Both the position numbers and the translations under genes were made by a program. From Gentiana macrophylla (Eukaryota > Streptophyta > Magnoliopsida > Gentianales > Gentianaceae), in NCBI GenBank assembly GCA_026214975.1, contig CM047806.1, forward strand, positions 103,859,345 through 103,923,344: DNA of 64,000 bases, given 5' to 3'. The notes below the pieces were generated by a model. The model was not told the DNA's origin. It was given only the letters and a program-made list of their open reading frames with translations, and made no database searches. Every line of letters starts with the position of its first letter. Position 1 is the first letter of the stretch. Of this stretch, positions 1-10,691 are shown piece after piece.

Positions 1-1250
1 GCCCTGGCGATGAAGCCCGTAATTCCGCTGAAGCGGCTAGCGCCCGCACGCGGAGGAGGTCGCAAATTTGAAGGAGAAACTTGCCGCGCGCAGAAGGCCG
101 CAGAGATGGCGGGTCCGCCGCCGTGGAAGCCTACAAGCTTTTCGATGAGTTCGGTGATTTCCAGAGGCTAGCTTCACCAAGGTTTTAATCACCTCGCCGT
201 TGTCTTTGGGCTTATCATGGCCGGGAGAGCATTACCTTGAGGAAATGCTCCGCTGGGTTAACATGTCCCAACGATCTCCCGACTTGTTGGCCATCCACCC
301 GGATATCCCCTTATGCAGCCAGATCACATCGTCGCCATCCAAACCAACCAGACAGAGCGCGGCACCCGCTGTGGGATCCTCCTCCACCAATCCTCGTTAA
401 CTTTGCGATCTTGAAGAATCCTCCGCAAGAGATCAACCTGGCGATGAGTACATTGACACTCCCCCGGCCCGCTTTAAATGCCTTGTGCTTTTGTTTTGAA
501 ACAATTTATGCTTCGCGGCTCAGAATAATAACTTTGGCTCGCAACTTTTGGTACCATTTAGCGCCTTCATTTGATGGTTGTAATAACTTAGTTTATCTTT
601 TTTTTTACTTTCAGATTGACATTGTGGCCGCTTTTGGCCCTCTTGGTTTATCTATCGTGCTTTGTTTCTCTCGATTTATTTTTCGCTATCTTGTTTTGTA
701 TGCTGCATGCCCCCTTTATTTTGGCGAGGTTTGTTGAGCTCGCTAAAAAATAACTAAGGCTAAAGAACCAAAATTGAGAAATTCTCGCAGCGTTAATATT
801 TTCCCATCCCCTTGTTTTATTTGAGGTGCGAGGAGACTTGAGCAAAATAGATCGTCGCCGCTATTCATTATAGCTCGCCTGCAGCGGATTTGTTGTGAGC
901 AATGGCGGTCTATATTTTGTAAAGCTTGTTTTTCTGGGGCCCCCTAATTTCGAGGTGGAGTGGACGCTTGTCGGAAACTTAGGAGTCGAGTTGATCTGAT
1001 CGAACCAGCCTCTCGATCGTCGTGTTTGTCGGGAATCCAGGATCCGATTGATTTGACAACCACCGGGCGGTGTATGTGTGTTCAAAACGGCCTAAAATCT
1101 CGGCTAGTAATCGCGTTTCAAATATAGCCTAGAATCGGGCGCTAAACCGATGTGTATTGAATGCGTTTCTTTAAATTTCAAAAGAACCACATAACCCGCG
1201 CTATGCCTGGCCGTAGGATCTGATTGATCGTGGCTGCCTTTTGCTAACCT
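1..1250. other. Unassigned GC-richer repeat DNA left of the plus-strand module
   Basis: The first 400 bases look coding-like on the plus strand (for example the peptide EEMLRWVNMSQRSPD near 240-285), but stops break every frame and I cannot assign a family. From about 480 to 1250 I see no convincing gene. The 3' LTR of the minus-strand Ty3 element would be expected to the left of its antisense module. No sequence matching its 5' LTR promoter region (8.35-8.53 kb) occurs here, so that LTR is probably outside the window or lost. Confidence 0.4.
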
Positions 1251-1255
1251 CTCGC

Positions 1256-1264
1256 TATAAAAGG
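1256..1264 (+). promoter_or_regulatory. TATA box of the plus-strand (antisense) module
   Basis: The motif TATAAAAGG sits on the plus strand about 190 bases ahead of the first plus-strand open frame and opposite in direction to gag-pol. A pyrimidine-rich stretch ending in GCAG near 1290-1306 resembles a 3' splice site, which is inference only. Confidence 0.45.
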
Positions 1265-1442
1265 AGGCGGCATGCTAACTTCATTTTTACTTTTTTCTTG
1301 CGCAGATTCTTGTTGTGAAAACCATGTCTCTCCCATCCTGGAGAGGGTAGAGCGTGTGTTTTTAAAGCCCGCCCTGCTCGTGATGTATCCCCTTTCTTCT
1401 TTATCGCCTCGACGCTGCTAAAGATCATTTTCGGGCGTTATT

Positions 1443-1980
1443 TTGGGTGGGTTGAGCCTCGCGAAGGAGAGGGGTTTAAATCGAGCAAGGTCGAGGGTGA
1501 CGGTTCTCTTCTCGCACGACGCTTTCCTGGGTGGGCGATTTTGTTGCACCACCTTCATCAATACTTCCCAATCTTTCAATAGTGAGGGAATTCTATTCCA
1601 TCTTGTCCAAGTTGCTTCGAGGGGATCGCCAAACCAGATACCCTTCGTGGCGTCGCGGTCATTTTTACTCCGAATCCATCAATGGTGCCTGGTATTCCCG
1701 CTTATCGACCCTTTATCCCATTATGAGCTCGCTGAACCTTGCCGATGAGTCAAGTAGACAATCTTGCTTGCGACGAGCCCTTCGTGAGCTCTTTCCCGAT
1801 TATGAGCGACTGCGTAATCGGGACTGCTGGCCTCGATCTTTCTCACAAAGAATCGTGAGTGGAAAAGGTTCATCAACTCGCCGCCTCTTGTCCACGGATA
1901 ACGAGGTCGTTAGTGAAGCCAAGCTTTGCTTTTGCACGCTATTCGCGATCATCGTGTTGATATTGATTGGGGAATCTTGA
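1443..1980 (+). pseudogene. Antisense ORF of the left Ty3/gypsy element (fragment)
   Basis: Two overlapping plus-strand frames (about 1443-1748 and 1531-1980) lie beyond the 3' end of pol and run towards it, so the two units are convergent. The 1531 frame contains SIVREFYSIL, which is similar in protein and DNA to SIVREFYSH at about 58.63 kb. That motif resembles the putative plant transposon protein family (Pfam Transposase_32), a domain of unknown function common in plant retroelements. Known Tat-branch elements such as Grande and Retand carry an extra antisense ORF between pol and the 3' LTR, and this position fits. The frame is short, its start is uncertain, and one or more frameshifts are likely. 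Confidence 0.45.
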
Positions 1981-2126
1981 TACACCGGAAGCGTTAATTT
2001 TGGCGGTTTCTTCCGGACCGACATCGCCGCTCCTTTTGCTTTCTACTAATAACGGTTATGCAGCTTGGCGAGGGTGCCGAAGCATTCACTGGATCGTTGT
2101 AGGTACACTCATTAGATAGAGTGTAA

Positions 2127-2152
2127 CCCCTCCTCCCCCCCCTTTTTTTTTT
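2127..2152 (-). other. Polypurine-tract-like run (minus strand)
   Basis: The plus strand has an uninterrupted 26-base pyrimidine run, so the minus strand is all purine. It lies downstream of the integrase end. It could be a polypurine tract for plus-strand priming, or simply a purine tract in the 3' untranslated region, since no LTR copy is recognisable beside it. Confidence 0.35.
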
Positions 2153-2278
2153 AGCTCGAAAAGCATGGTAGGCCGCAGATTTGCTGGAAACAATTGTATT
2201 TCTTAATAAACGAAGATGGCTCTTTTATTTCGATTTCTCCTTCCATATGCCCTGTTCGTACGCGGGCATACATACGCT

Positions 2279-3340
2279 TTACATATAATATTTTTTCAGA
2301 TTGTCCGCATGCCAGGGTCGGTTGTACTCGCGACCTTGGTTATCACTTAGTACGTAAGTTCCTTTTTTGACTATTCGAGCGATCCTTTCTGGGCCTTCCC
2401 AGTTTTCCGATAGTTTTCCCTTCTTGGCCTCGTGGCCGGTGGCTTGTCTCCTTCGCAAAACATAATCTCCCACGGCGAAGTGATGCCCGCGAATGTGCTT
2501 GTCATGGTGACGCTTGGCAGCTTGTTTGTAGTTGAGCAGACGGCCATATGATTCACCCGCTTTCCTCACCCAAATCAACATCGAGCTTTCTTGAGCGGTT
2601 ATCGGCCTCGCTAAAATACGCGACTTTAAACTTGGTAGGCTGTTTCCACCGTGCCATAGCTTCGATCCATAGGTTAGAGCAAATGGAGTTTCGTAGTTGT
2701 TTTCCGCGACGCTCGAGAGCCCATAAGGCCGCTGGGAGGTGGTCGTGCCATTTACCCGCCTTTATCGCCAAGCTCTTTTTTAGTACGTGAGTACCGCTGT
2801 TTTATGCTGCCCGACCATTTCCCGAGGATAGCATACTGATGATTGCCAATGCTTGTCGTTATTTTCTTCGCAGAATGTGTCGAATTCCTCTCTGAATTGA
2901 GGTCCGTGGTCCGATACTATTACTCTGGGGACGCCAAATCTTGTCCATACTTGATCGAGTAAAAAATAGGTTATGTCTTTGGTGCTGATTTTTACCAGAG
3001 CTTTAGCCTCGATCCACTTGGTGAAATAATCAACAGCGACTACCACATATTCGCATCCGGAGCGACCCTTTTTTAATGGTCCAATGAGATCGATGGCCCA
3101 CATGTCGAATGGCCATGCGGCGACGACGATGCTTTGCTCGACTGAGGGTAGCCTGGGGATGTCCGCAAATTTTTTACATACATCGCATGCCTTGGCATAT
3201 GCCTTGGCGTCCTTGGCGATTTTAGGCCAGTAGTATCCGGCCAGTAAGATCTTTTGTGCGAGTGTGCGGCTAGCCGGGTTACCGCCGCACGACCCTTCAT
3301 GTAGTTCGATGAGAATCCCCTCAACCTCTTCAGGCCGCAC
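2279..3340 (-). pseudogene. Ty3/gypsy integrase (left Tat-like element), decayed
   Basis: The integrase would join element cDNA to the genome. Two minus-strand frames carry it. The upstream part (2780-3340) has the zinc-binding region (HEGSCGGN, GYYWPKIAKDA, CDVCKKF) and catalytic-core signatures (FDMWAIDLIGPL, VDYFTKWIEAKAL, VSDHGPQF). The downstream part (2279-2581) has the C-terminal domain ending WEGPERIARIVKKGTYVLSD then NRPWHADNLKKYY. A break separates the parts near 2.6-2.8 kb. The second zinc histidine expected after CGG reads N-P, and the usual GQ-x-E glutamate region reads GQHK, so the protein is probably inactive. It is last in the gag-pol order, as is normal for Ty3/gypsy. Confidence 0.9.
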
Positions 3341-3419
3341 ACATCTCAGTAAAGGTTTAGAGAACGACCGTCGATATAAAACATCGCTTAAGATGGTGTA
3401 TCTAGCAGCTCTTCTTACT

Positions 3420-4010
3420 GTGGCTTTTGCCTCGCTTTGATCATCGGGAGTTTTCCGGAATTGATATAATCCTTCATGATATCAATCCAACAAGGATTTG
3501 CGGATTGCAAGTCCATTATCTCGACCCTGTTGATGGCGGGGCTCGACAGGTATTCTACCAAGATCGATGGGTTGCTGATTTCGCCCTCGCCGTTAGTTTA
3601 GATAAATAGTCACTCGTGATTGTCTTCTCGGGATGTTGGTGAATTTGCAAAGATTTAAATCCGCTGAGCTTCTTGACGAGATTTATATATCAGAGAATCT
3701 CGCAGTTGAATGCCGAACCATCCCGCCACCGATTAACCACCAATTGTGAATCACGTAAAACTTGAACATTTTCGACCTTCATTGCTCTGGCGAGTTCAAG
3801 TCCCGCGATGACCGCCATACTCCGCCTGGTTATTCGATGCGTGAAATTAAACCTTAAGGCCTTCTCAATTTCTTCCGAGGTTCCGTGCTCTAGTAAGATG
3901 ATCCCCGCACCGCAACCTTCAAGATTGGCGGCGCCATCGACATAGAGTTGCCAACAAAGCTGACTTGGCCGTTTCTAGCTCGTCAGGCGCCGTGGTACTT
4001 TTGTCAAGGC
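3420..4010 (-). pseudogene. Ty3/gypsy RNase H and linker (left element), decayed
   Basis: Minus-strand translation gives QLYVDGAANLEGCGAGIILL followed by EKALRFNFTH, the start of a Tat/gypsy RNase H domain that degrades the RNA strand during reverse transcription. A further stretch with features of the RNase H to integrase linker follows down to about 3.42 kb. Stops and frame changes interrupt it. The domain lies between RT at higher coordinates and integrase at lower coordinates, the expected Ty3 order. Confidence 0.7.
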
Positions 4011-4313
4011 TATTATTCAGATCGAGGTGCTTTCGTGATATTTTCGCTGAAACTTGTTTCGACGATAAAATCGGGCAATGCATGTGCTTTGATAGCCTTT
4101 CGTGGTTCAGAGCGGATGTCGAATTCGTGAGCTCGATGGCCCAACGTAATGCACGACCGGATGTGTCGGGCTTGTGTGAGGACTCCATCGAGCGACGCCG
4201 CCTCGACAATACAATAATTGAATGCGATGAAAAGTAAGCCCTTAATTTCTCGGCAGCTATGACAACGCAAAGAGGCTAACTTTTTGATATTAAAATAACG
4301 ACTTTCTACAGGC

Positions 4314-5330
4314 TTAAAGCCTTAGAAACATAATAAAACAGGCCTCTCGCGAGGTGCCCTCTTCTTTGACAAGTGCTGCGGCGATTGTCCTATCTGAGGC
4401 GGCTAGGTACAATAGTAGCACATCTCCGACCGCTGGACTAGTAAGTAAAGGCGGACTTGAGAGGTAGGCCTTGAGTTCGTTGAAAGCCTGCGAGCACTCT
4501 TCTGTCCATGAAAAGGTTTTATTCCCCCTCAGGATTTTGAAGAAATGTAGGCTCTTCTCAGCGGATTTTGAGATAAACCTTCCCAGGGCTGTTATTCTTC
4601 CGCTCAGCCTTTGTACCTCCTTGATGCTAGTTGGCTCACTCATATTTATCAACGCCGATTTTTTTTCGGGTTGGCCTCAATCCCCTTTGACTCACCATGA
4701 AGCCTGTAAATTTTCCCCGCTTGGACCCCAAAGGTACATTTGGCGTGGTTTAGCTTCATCGAGTGATTTTTTTACATTTGGCGAAGGTTTCGCTGAAGGT
4801 CCACCAGTGATCTGGGCGACTTGATTTCACGACCATGTCATCAATGTAAGCCTCCATGTTCTTGCCTATTCATGCGTGCCAAAACTCGTTTCACCATTCT
4901 TTGATAGGTTGAACTCTGCGTTTTAGACCAAATGGCATCATTTTCGTAGTAATATAACTCCCACCGCGCGCCTTGAAGGCCGTTAGCTCTTTGTCCTCGC
5001 GGCCATTTTGACCTGGTGATAGCCGTACAGCGCCCGTAAAGCTTAGGTCTCAAAGCCTCGCGATCCCATCAACCATCTTGTCAATTCGGGCAACGCGTGT
5101 AGTGGTCTTTGGGACAAGCTTTGTTCAGATCGGTGAAGTCGACGCGACATCCGCCACTTGCCGCTGTGCTTTTTTACCATTACTACGCTTGCCACCAGTG
5201 GGATAATCAAGCTCCTTGATTATGCCCGCCGCTAAAAGTTTCTCGACCTCGCTTTTATTGCGAATTCTTTCTCTCTCAGAGAATTGACGTGCCCCTTTGT
5301 TGTATCGGTTTGAAGTTGGGGTCGACACTA
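4314..5330 (-). pseudogene. Ty3/gypsy reverse transcriptase (left element), decayed
   Basis: The N-terminal RT signature RQFSERERIRNKSEVEKLL then AAGIIKELDYPTGG is at 5125-5328. The palm motif AYIDDMVVKSS is encoded at about 4820-4853, and the YIDD catalytic codons at 4837-4848 are intact. The thumb and connection region EPTSIKEVQRLSGRITALGR then FSWTEECSQAFNELKAYLSS is at 4314-4652. These pieces sit in different frames with stops between them, so no full-length enzyme can be made as read. Homology to the gypsy RT family is clear; the Tat lineage is inferred from the overall wording and element layout. Confidence 0.9.
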
Positions 5331-5399
5331 AGATTATGTAAGGCGACCTCCAACTCCACGCCTCATATCGGTTACCTCCAGTGCGAAGGCGCCCAAGTT

Positions 5400-6000
5400 T
5401 GCCCCTAGAAGCTCGATCGCCCCTCCTCGCCTTTTCTCGGCTTGTTTGCGAACCCTATCTTTATCATTTGATTTGGGTGCTCGTCATTTATGATAACCTC
5501 GACTAGCCATCCTCGGCAAGTGAAATCGGGCTCGCCTCGGATTTGCAACGCCTCAACTTCTACTATTCCCACCGACCCTCTTATCGCAACGATCCGATCC
5601 TTAGCCACGCTGAATCCTTTCCACTCGGGTCGCCAGAGTCGACCCTGCTTTTGGTCATATATTCGAGGAAAGATCCGGGCCGGCTTGTGGCAACCCCGAT
5701 TTCATCCCCCACATGGAATTTGACCCTTTGGTGGGGAATAGATGCTACCATTTGAAACTTCTTCATAGCTGGGATTCCCAAAATCACGTTGTAGTAAAAG
5801 AGGAGGTCGACACCAAGAAAGTTATTGCCTCCGCTCGACAGTGGCTCATAATCTCCCAAAGTGATGTTGAGGTCGATCGTGCCTTTGACCCAAGACCGTG
5901 TCGTTGGTGAAACCTCGAGCACCCCAAGGTAGGGTTTTAACTTGGCCTCCCGAATCCGACTGCTTTTAAACAAATAAATAGATGATGTCGCGCCAGCCCA
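5400..6000 (-). pseudogene. Ty3/gypsy aspartic protease region (left element), decayed
   Basis: The 130-residue minus-strand frame at 5581-5973 has the downstream half of a retroelement protease: FLGVDLLFYYNVILGIPAM, then KKFQMVASIPHQRVKFHVGD. The upstream sequence, where the catalytic Asp-Thr-Gly should lie, reads RVMVETFGLARHHLF at about 5985-6030. The catalytic triad is therefore not present as read and the reading is broken there. The protease would normally cleave the gag-pol polyprotein. It lies between gag and RT as expected. Confidence 0.75.
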
Positions 6001-6243
6001 AAGGTTTCGACCATTACTCGATTGACGCCATGCTCGTCATTCACTCCTACCTTTACGACGAGGGTATTTTCCATAGGTCGCCGATCGTTGTCACCACTTT
6101 TCGTAAATATGATCCCTTTTCATTCTCTCCCAACACTATCTGCTTTCTAAGCCGCTGGTATCGATTTGGTTTATCCGAGATTTCGCTTGATGGTTGCCGG
6201 AATATTCCCATGGATGACTCGAACTCTCTTCGATAAACGCGGG

Positions 6244-7868
6244 TCAAGCGCCCTGACTGGGCGCGCTGTTCCTCGTGCTTATATTTATTTGTCGGGTCCT
6301 CACGGATCGCCTTTCTTCTCTCGCTACCAGGGTGAAGCATTCATCGGTAATATGACCATGGTCCTTGTGATAGTCGCAGTATTTGGATTTATCGCGACTA
6401 TCGGGGTCGCCCCGCATAGGCTTGGGTTTGTCAAAATGTTCGTGAATCTCAAACAGTATTTGGGATGCTTTGGTGTTGAGCGGGGTAAAGTTGTCCTCGC
6501 TGAATTTGTATGGTTTCTTTACTTCGCGATCACGATTAGCCTCTCGACCCTTTTCCCTTTTACGATCATCCGTGCGATCCTCCTTTGGTGAACGTGGCTC
6601 TGCCTTAGGTTTTGTTTTCCCTGAGGATGGTGCTTCGCTGACCCCCATCATTCTTGCCCTTTCTAACATCTCCCTGAGACCCGCTTTGGGAGGCCGCAGA
6701 TTGAATTCAGTCTTCATCGGGCCTTTGGCGATTCCGGTGAGGAAGCACGTTATGACCGCTGTCGTCCGGGATGTTTCTCGTCTGATCATATGTTCGATGA
6801 ATCGCCGTAATACTCTTTTCCCAACTCATGTCCTCCCATACGAACTTCATACATACAGTGCCTCAATGGTTTTTTTGGTCGGCTTGCCGATTCAAATTTC
6901 TCGACAAACTTTTTTCCGATAAATCTTCCCAACTTTCAATCGAGCCGCGATGAAGCCCGCTGTATCCAGACGCGCACTCTATCTTGCATGCTACCGACCA
7001 AAGCAATGCACCATGCGGACTTATTTTGTGTGGCAAGGGTGATGCGACTCGAACGCTGTGAGCGCTGCTTGGGGTATGAGTTCCCGCTGTAATAGTTATA
7101 ATCGATAACTAACCTTTTCTCGCTGGGAGGCGCTGCTTTCGTGATCCTCCTAGCGAGCATGTCGATTCCCGAGATTGGGGCGATTTTCTCGATCGGCCTC
7201 GCTTTTTTAATTCTCGCGAGCTCTTTCTTCATTACCTCCATCTGCTCGCCAAGATAGGTCAAACCTTGGTCGCGATCGTGTTTATGTGATCGCCGCCTCC
7301 GCTCAGGCTCGATTCCCAGATCTCGCGATCCTTCTTGGCGGGCCTTTTTTTCTCTCGATGATCGCGCGCGATCCGCGCGTGTCTATCCTCGCCGAATGGG
7401 TGCTTCTCCCCGGGAAGGCCGAGACGACTCGGGCCGAGGCCTTGTCCTTCTCACCTAACCTTTGAAAGCGGATTCTTTATCGGCCCTCTTTTCCTTTTGA
7501 TGATCGCGATCTTGGCGGGCCAAGTTTGTGGAATATCTCTCTCGGTCCGTTATGACCAAGAGTGTACGCCTCCTCTATATCGACCGTTGAATTTGGCTCG
7601 CGACCTTTATCTAAGACCGCAGGAGCGGTTTCATTTCGGGAGGATTCGGGGTCGAATCGACATTGGGGCCTGGCCCTTAGCCACAAGACGAGAGTTGGTG
7701 AGATACATGGTTTCGCTGCACTCGCATATTCTCTCATTTTTCGCTATCTCCGGGTCCTCCCGAGAACCTTGTCCTCCCTCGAGAGGTCGGTCATTGGCTC
7801 CCCGTGACCTTTCTTTTTCGGCGAGCCTCACAAGAGTAGCAATAGCCTCTTTTGACTTGGCTTTTTGA
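6244..7868 (-). pseudogene. Ty3/gypsy gag (left element), decayed
   Basis: Gag forms the particle that packages element RNA. Three minus-strand pieces are visible. 7477-7868 is basic and low in complexity. 6936-7262 has a coiled-coil-like start (YLGEQMEVMKKELARIKKAR) and then ALVGSMQDRVRVWIQRA, matching the capsid region of the retrotransposon gag family. 6244-6789 has NLRPPKAGLREMLERARMMG and the nucleocapsid-like motif CDYHKDHGHITDECF (Cys-x2-His...His...Cys spacing typical of Tat gag). The pieces are in different frames. The start codon cannot be fixed. Confidence 0.8.
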
Positions 7869-8352
7869 TTAATGACATTTCGAAAGGCCGCCTGGTGCCA
7901 AGACCCTCTTGCGATCCTCTCTTCTGGCTGAGATTGTCAACTGCTTCTCCCACGCCTCTCCACGAGTCCGATGCAAACATAACACCTTTACGGGGTTTGG
8001 GGTATTATGTGTCCTTTACTTCCTACCATCTCTCGTGGGGTGGCTTTTTACGGGAAAACAAATGCAAGAAGGTTTATTTGTGTATGTTATGCCTATGGAA
8101 ATGATTTGCTTAAAAGGGGCTTTGTCTTGATAGGGGTTTTTGAAGTAGAAAAGGTCACCTTTATGTTATTCCTTTGATAAGGAATAAAACAAAAGCGGTT
8201 TGAGGCTTTCTTTGTAAGATTACCTCTTTTTCGAGCATGAGCTCTTGATCGCCCTTCCGATGATGCGTAAATGGACCTCCTTTTAGATTAACCGCTTTCC
8301 GGTAACGGAGCTAATCGATGATGCAAAATCATCACGGTAGCGCAGCTGGTGG

Positions 8353-8900
8353 ATGTTTTGGGGATATCCGCTTATCTCGCTGGTGATTTTAGGTATGTTA
8401 GCCGGAGGTTTTTTATGTGGCGATAGAGTTGAGGGAGAGAGTATTTCACAGAGAGCTTTTTCTTATTCTTTTATTCTCATCCTCGAATTAGGTTACACAA
8501 GACTTCCTTTTATAGGAAGAGAAATCTTAGGAGCCAAGTAATGGACCAATGCCGCAAGCGCCTTAGTCACTAATCTTACTTAATAGTTAAGCAAACACTA
8601 AATATCTAACCACAAGTGGGTAAAGTATCTAGCAACTAAAGTGGGTATAATATCTCGGCGGCGATCCTTCGGGATTCATGGGGCCGCCAACACCGCTTCT
8701 TTGCCTTTGCTCCTCGCTTCTCAAGTCTCATGCGCCCTTTAAGGGCAATCGATCCAAGGCCTCGATCCGCCCTCTAGCCCTGGCGACGCCCAGAGGGGTT
8801 GATGGTAGCGCCTTTACTAGATATCATTGGCGCCGCCGTTGTCGTGGTCGCGACTCCGCCAGCGTGGTGAACCATAGGCTCTTTCCAGACTAGACGGTGG
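8353..8900 (-). mobile_element. 5' LTR region of the left Ty3/gypsy element
   Basis: Upstream of gag on the minus strand there is a promoter-like block: a TATA box (TATAAAAGG at plus coordinates 8506-8514), then a CT/GA-rich leader and a run that resembles R-U5 of plant LTRs. The LTR edges cannot be fixed because no sister LTR is in the window and no clear primer-binding site was found below 8.35 kb. Confidence 0.45.
8506..8514 (-). promoter_or_regulatory. TATA box of the left Ty3 element LTR
   Basis: TATAAAAGG in minus orientation, with a GA-rich probable leader downstream, directed towards gag. Confidence 0.5.
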
Positions 8901-8902
8901 CG

Positions 8903-8914
8903 ACATTATTTATA
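8903..8914 (-). promoter_or_regulatory. Second minus-strand TATA-like site beside the motif array
   Basis: GATATAAATAATG reads on the minus strand just downstream (in that orientation) of the GGGCGT array at 8955-9150. This is the same arrangement as in the LTRs of element D, so it may be a second LTR-type promoter or a relic of another LTR. Confidence 0.3.
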
Positions 8915-8954
8915 TCATCACAAACTAGAATGATTAAACCAAAAACAAGGTAAA

Positions 8955-9150
8955 ACAGGCCGACGCCCGCTTGACCTCTTATGGACGCCCATCCAAATGA
9001 GACGCCCGCCCACTAAACCCCAAACGCCCGCTCGCCAAAAACAACTACATCTCGAATCAAAATCTAACCTCGTGACGCCCGCCTCGCTTATTGCAAACGC
9101 CCGTCTCACTATTAGGTCTCGGACGCCTGCTCGCTTAATTCAGACGCCCG
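8955..9150. repeat. Irregular array of ACGCCCGC motifs
   Basis: About nine copies of (G/A)ACGCCCG(C/T) or close variants are spaced roughly 15-35 bases apart. Similar clusters occur in the LTRs of element D (36.35-36.55 and 40.73-40.93 kb). From 9150 to about 9820 I see no gene, only AT-richer repeat DNA. Confidence 0.6.
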
Positions 9151-9819
9151 TCCGCTGGTTTTTCCTAAAACGCTAAATCTTCACGGCTCGATTTTCGAGT
9201 CGCTTCTAACCTAATTAACATCTTTTTCAAAGACAAGAAATGTAGAAAACATATCTAATCATCCCAAGATTTACCTAGGATCCTTGATCAACTAAAAACA
9301 CATCTTTTACTAGCATCTACACGCCTCAAAAGCATAATCTAAACTTCACTTAATCATGACCGAGATCATAGGAAGAGTTTCTTACCTAATTGCCGCTAAA
9401 AACCAGATTAAACAGCCATGAAAATCTACAACACTTCTCAACAATCTGATCCCCAAGCGCTGTTCTTCTCACAACGATCCCAAATAACGGTCAAGAACTC
9501 GCCTCGCTTATTGTGTAAACTCTCCTAACCTTTTTCTCTTCTCAAAATTGCGCAGAGAAGGAGATGAAAAGCTGATTTCTGAATTTGTGTCTAGGTTATG
9601 GGATTATTGTATGTAATTTTCCTTAAATACCAATTTCCCATGAAAGAAAAAGAAATAATAATATTTCGTTTGCAAAATGACACGCGCCCGCCTCTTTCCA
9701 AAATTGGAATATAACAATTATATACATGATTAACTTTTAAATTTAAAAGTCGAATTAGTATGTGGGTGAGTTTCAATTCCCGTGATATAATGTATAATGA
9801 AGTTGTTTTACCGTAGCTA

Positions 9820-10370
9820 ATCGTAAAGTCCCATATCGGTAAAAGAAGTAGAATGCTCACCCCATATAAGTGCGAGACATAAATGTTTTGTCAACTCGGC
9901 TAGCCCTTTTAGACCAAGCGAGGACGACGTTCTAAGTCGTTGACCGACCATTTAGGACGGCGGTCTAAGCCGCTGACCGACCATTTATGACTTATTTAGC
10001 GCTACCAGTGCACATGTCCTGGGGCGCATGAATGATATTTAGAGCCGACTATCGAGAGGAACTATGCATCGCACCGCATAAGAAGCGGTGTAAGGATTGC
10101 CTCTTCTTACCTCCTGGTAGGGACAATCGGGAATGAACGCTCTTGGTCGTCTCCGGCGAGGATGCTGCACTTTATAAGGGGGTTGAATGTAAAGTCGCCA
10201 TCGATCAAGTAGTAGAATGTTCATCCCGATAAGTGTGAGACATAAAGGTCTTGTCAACTCGGTTAGCCCTTTTAGACCAAACGAACGGGCGGTCTAAGCA
10301 GGTGATCGGACCATTTATGACCCATTTAGCGCTACCAGACACAGGTCATGGGTCATTACACTAATAACCC
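9820..10370 (+). repeat. Direct duplication of a roughly 150-180 bp block
   Basis: The block at about 9841-10020 (markers GTGCGAGACATAAATG, TTGTCAACTCGG, AGCCCTTTTAGACC, TTTAGCGCTACCAG) recurs at about 10203-10350 with the same order of markers, offset about 360 bases. The copies differ by substitutions and small indels. The first copy also has an internal near-duplication of its CTAAG-CG-CTGACCGACCATTTA segment. No ORF is involved. Confidence 0.75.
9828..9869 (+). promoter_or_regulatory. snRNA-type promoter motif pair (USE-like plus TATA)
   Basis: GTCCCATATCG at 9828-9838 matches the plant snRNA upstream sequence element (RTCCCACATCG) at 10 of 11 positions. It is followed after 26 bases by TATAA at 9865-9869. 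This spacing is nearer the Pol III (U6-type) than the Pol II arrangement. The duplicate block near 10.2 kb has degraded versions of both motifs. No snRNA sequence is recognisable downstream, so a transcript is unproven. Confidence 0.4.
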
Positions 10371-10538
10371 GTTTTTCATATATATTATATACGAAATTTT
10401 TCCCGTAGATATAGATACGGTTTTTACCTAACTCCCCACTTTGTCTCCTTCATTACGCAGATCGAACGTAGATATAGAATGCAAATTTTCAAATTAGCTT
10501 CAGCTACTCACTTAGAAATTTCAACTTAAAATAGTAGA

Positions 10539-10691
10539 ATGGCCGGATTTGATGACCGTGTTGGTGGTGTATTTGGCCGTGGTGGTGATTTAAGCCGAGG
10601 TGGTGGTGGGGCTGGATTTAATGGTGGTGTTGGTGATGTTGTACTTGGTGGTGGTGTTGGTGGTTTTGGTGATGGATTGGGCCTTTTGTAG
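10539..10691 (+). CDS. Short glycine-rich ORF (50 aa), hypothetical
   Basis: An ATG at 10539 opens a frame reading MAGFDDRVGGVFGRGGDLSR and continuing glycine-rich to a TAG at 10689. The same GGT-rich composition continues downstream in shifted frames to about 10855. This could be a remnant of a glycine-rich protein gene, but it may equally be a GGT repeat that happens to be open. No signal peptide or RNA-binding domain is seen, and the neighbours are repeats. Confidence 0.2.
   Translation: MAGFDDRVGGVFGRGGDLSRGGGGAGFNGGVGDVVLGGGVGGFGDGLGLL

Noticed and set aside
237..737. 166-codon plus-strand frame at the left edge
   Set aside because: Its second half is hydrophobic and T-rich with no motif, and it runs out of the coding-like GC-rich part. 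It has no support as a gene.
8325..8352. GGTAGCGCAGCTGGTGGA resembling the D-arm of a tRNA gene
   Set aside because: No acceptor stem, anticodon loop or T-arm (GGTTCGAATCC-like) could be placed around it at the right distances.
8955..9150. CRISPR-like short spaced repeats
   Set aside because: Repeat units are only about 9 bases and spacing is irregular in plant nuclear LTR DNA. This is not a CRISPR array.
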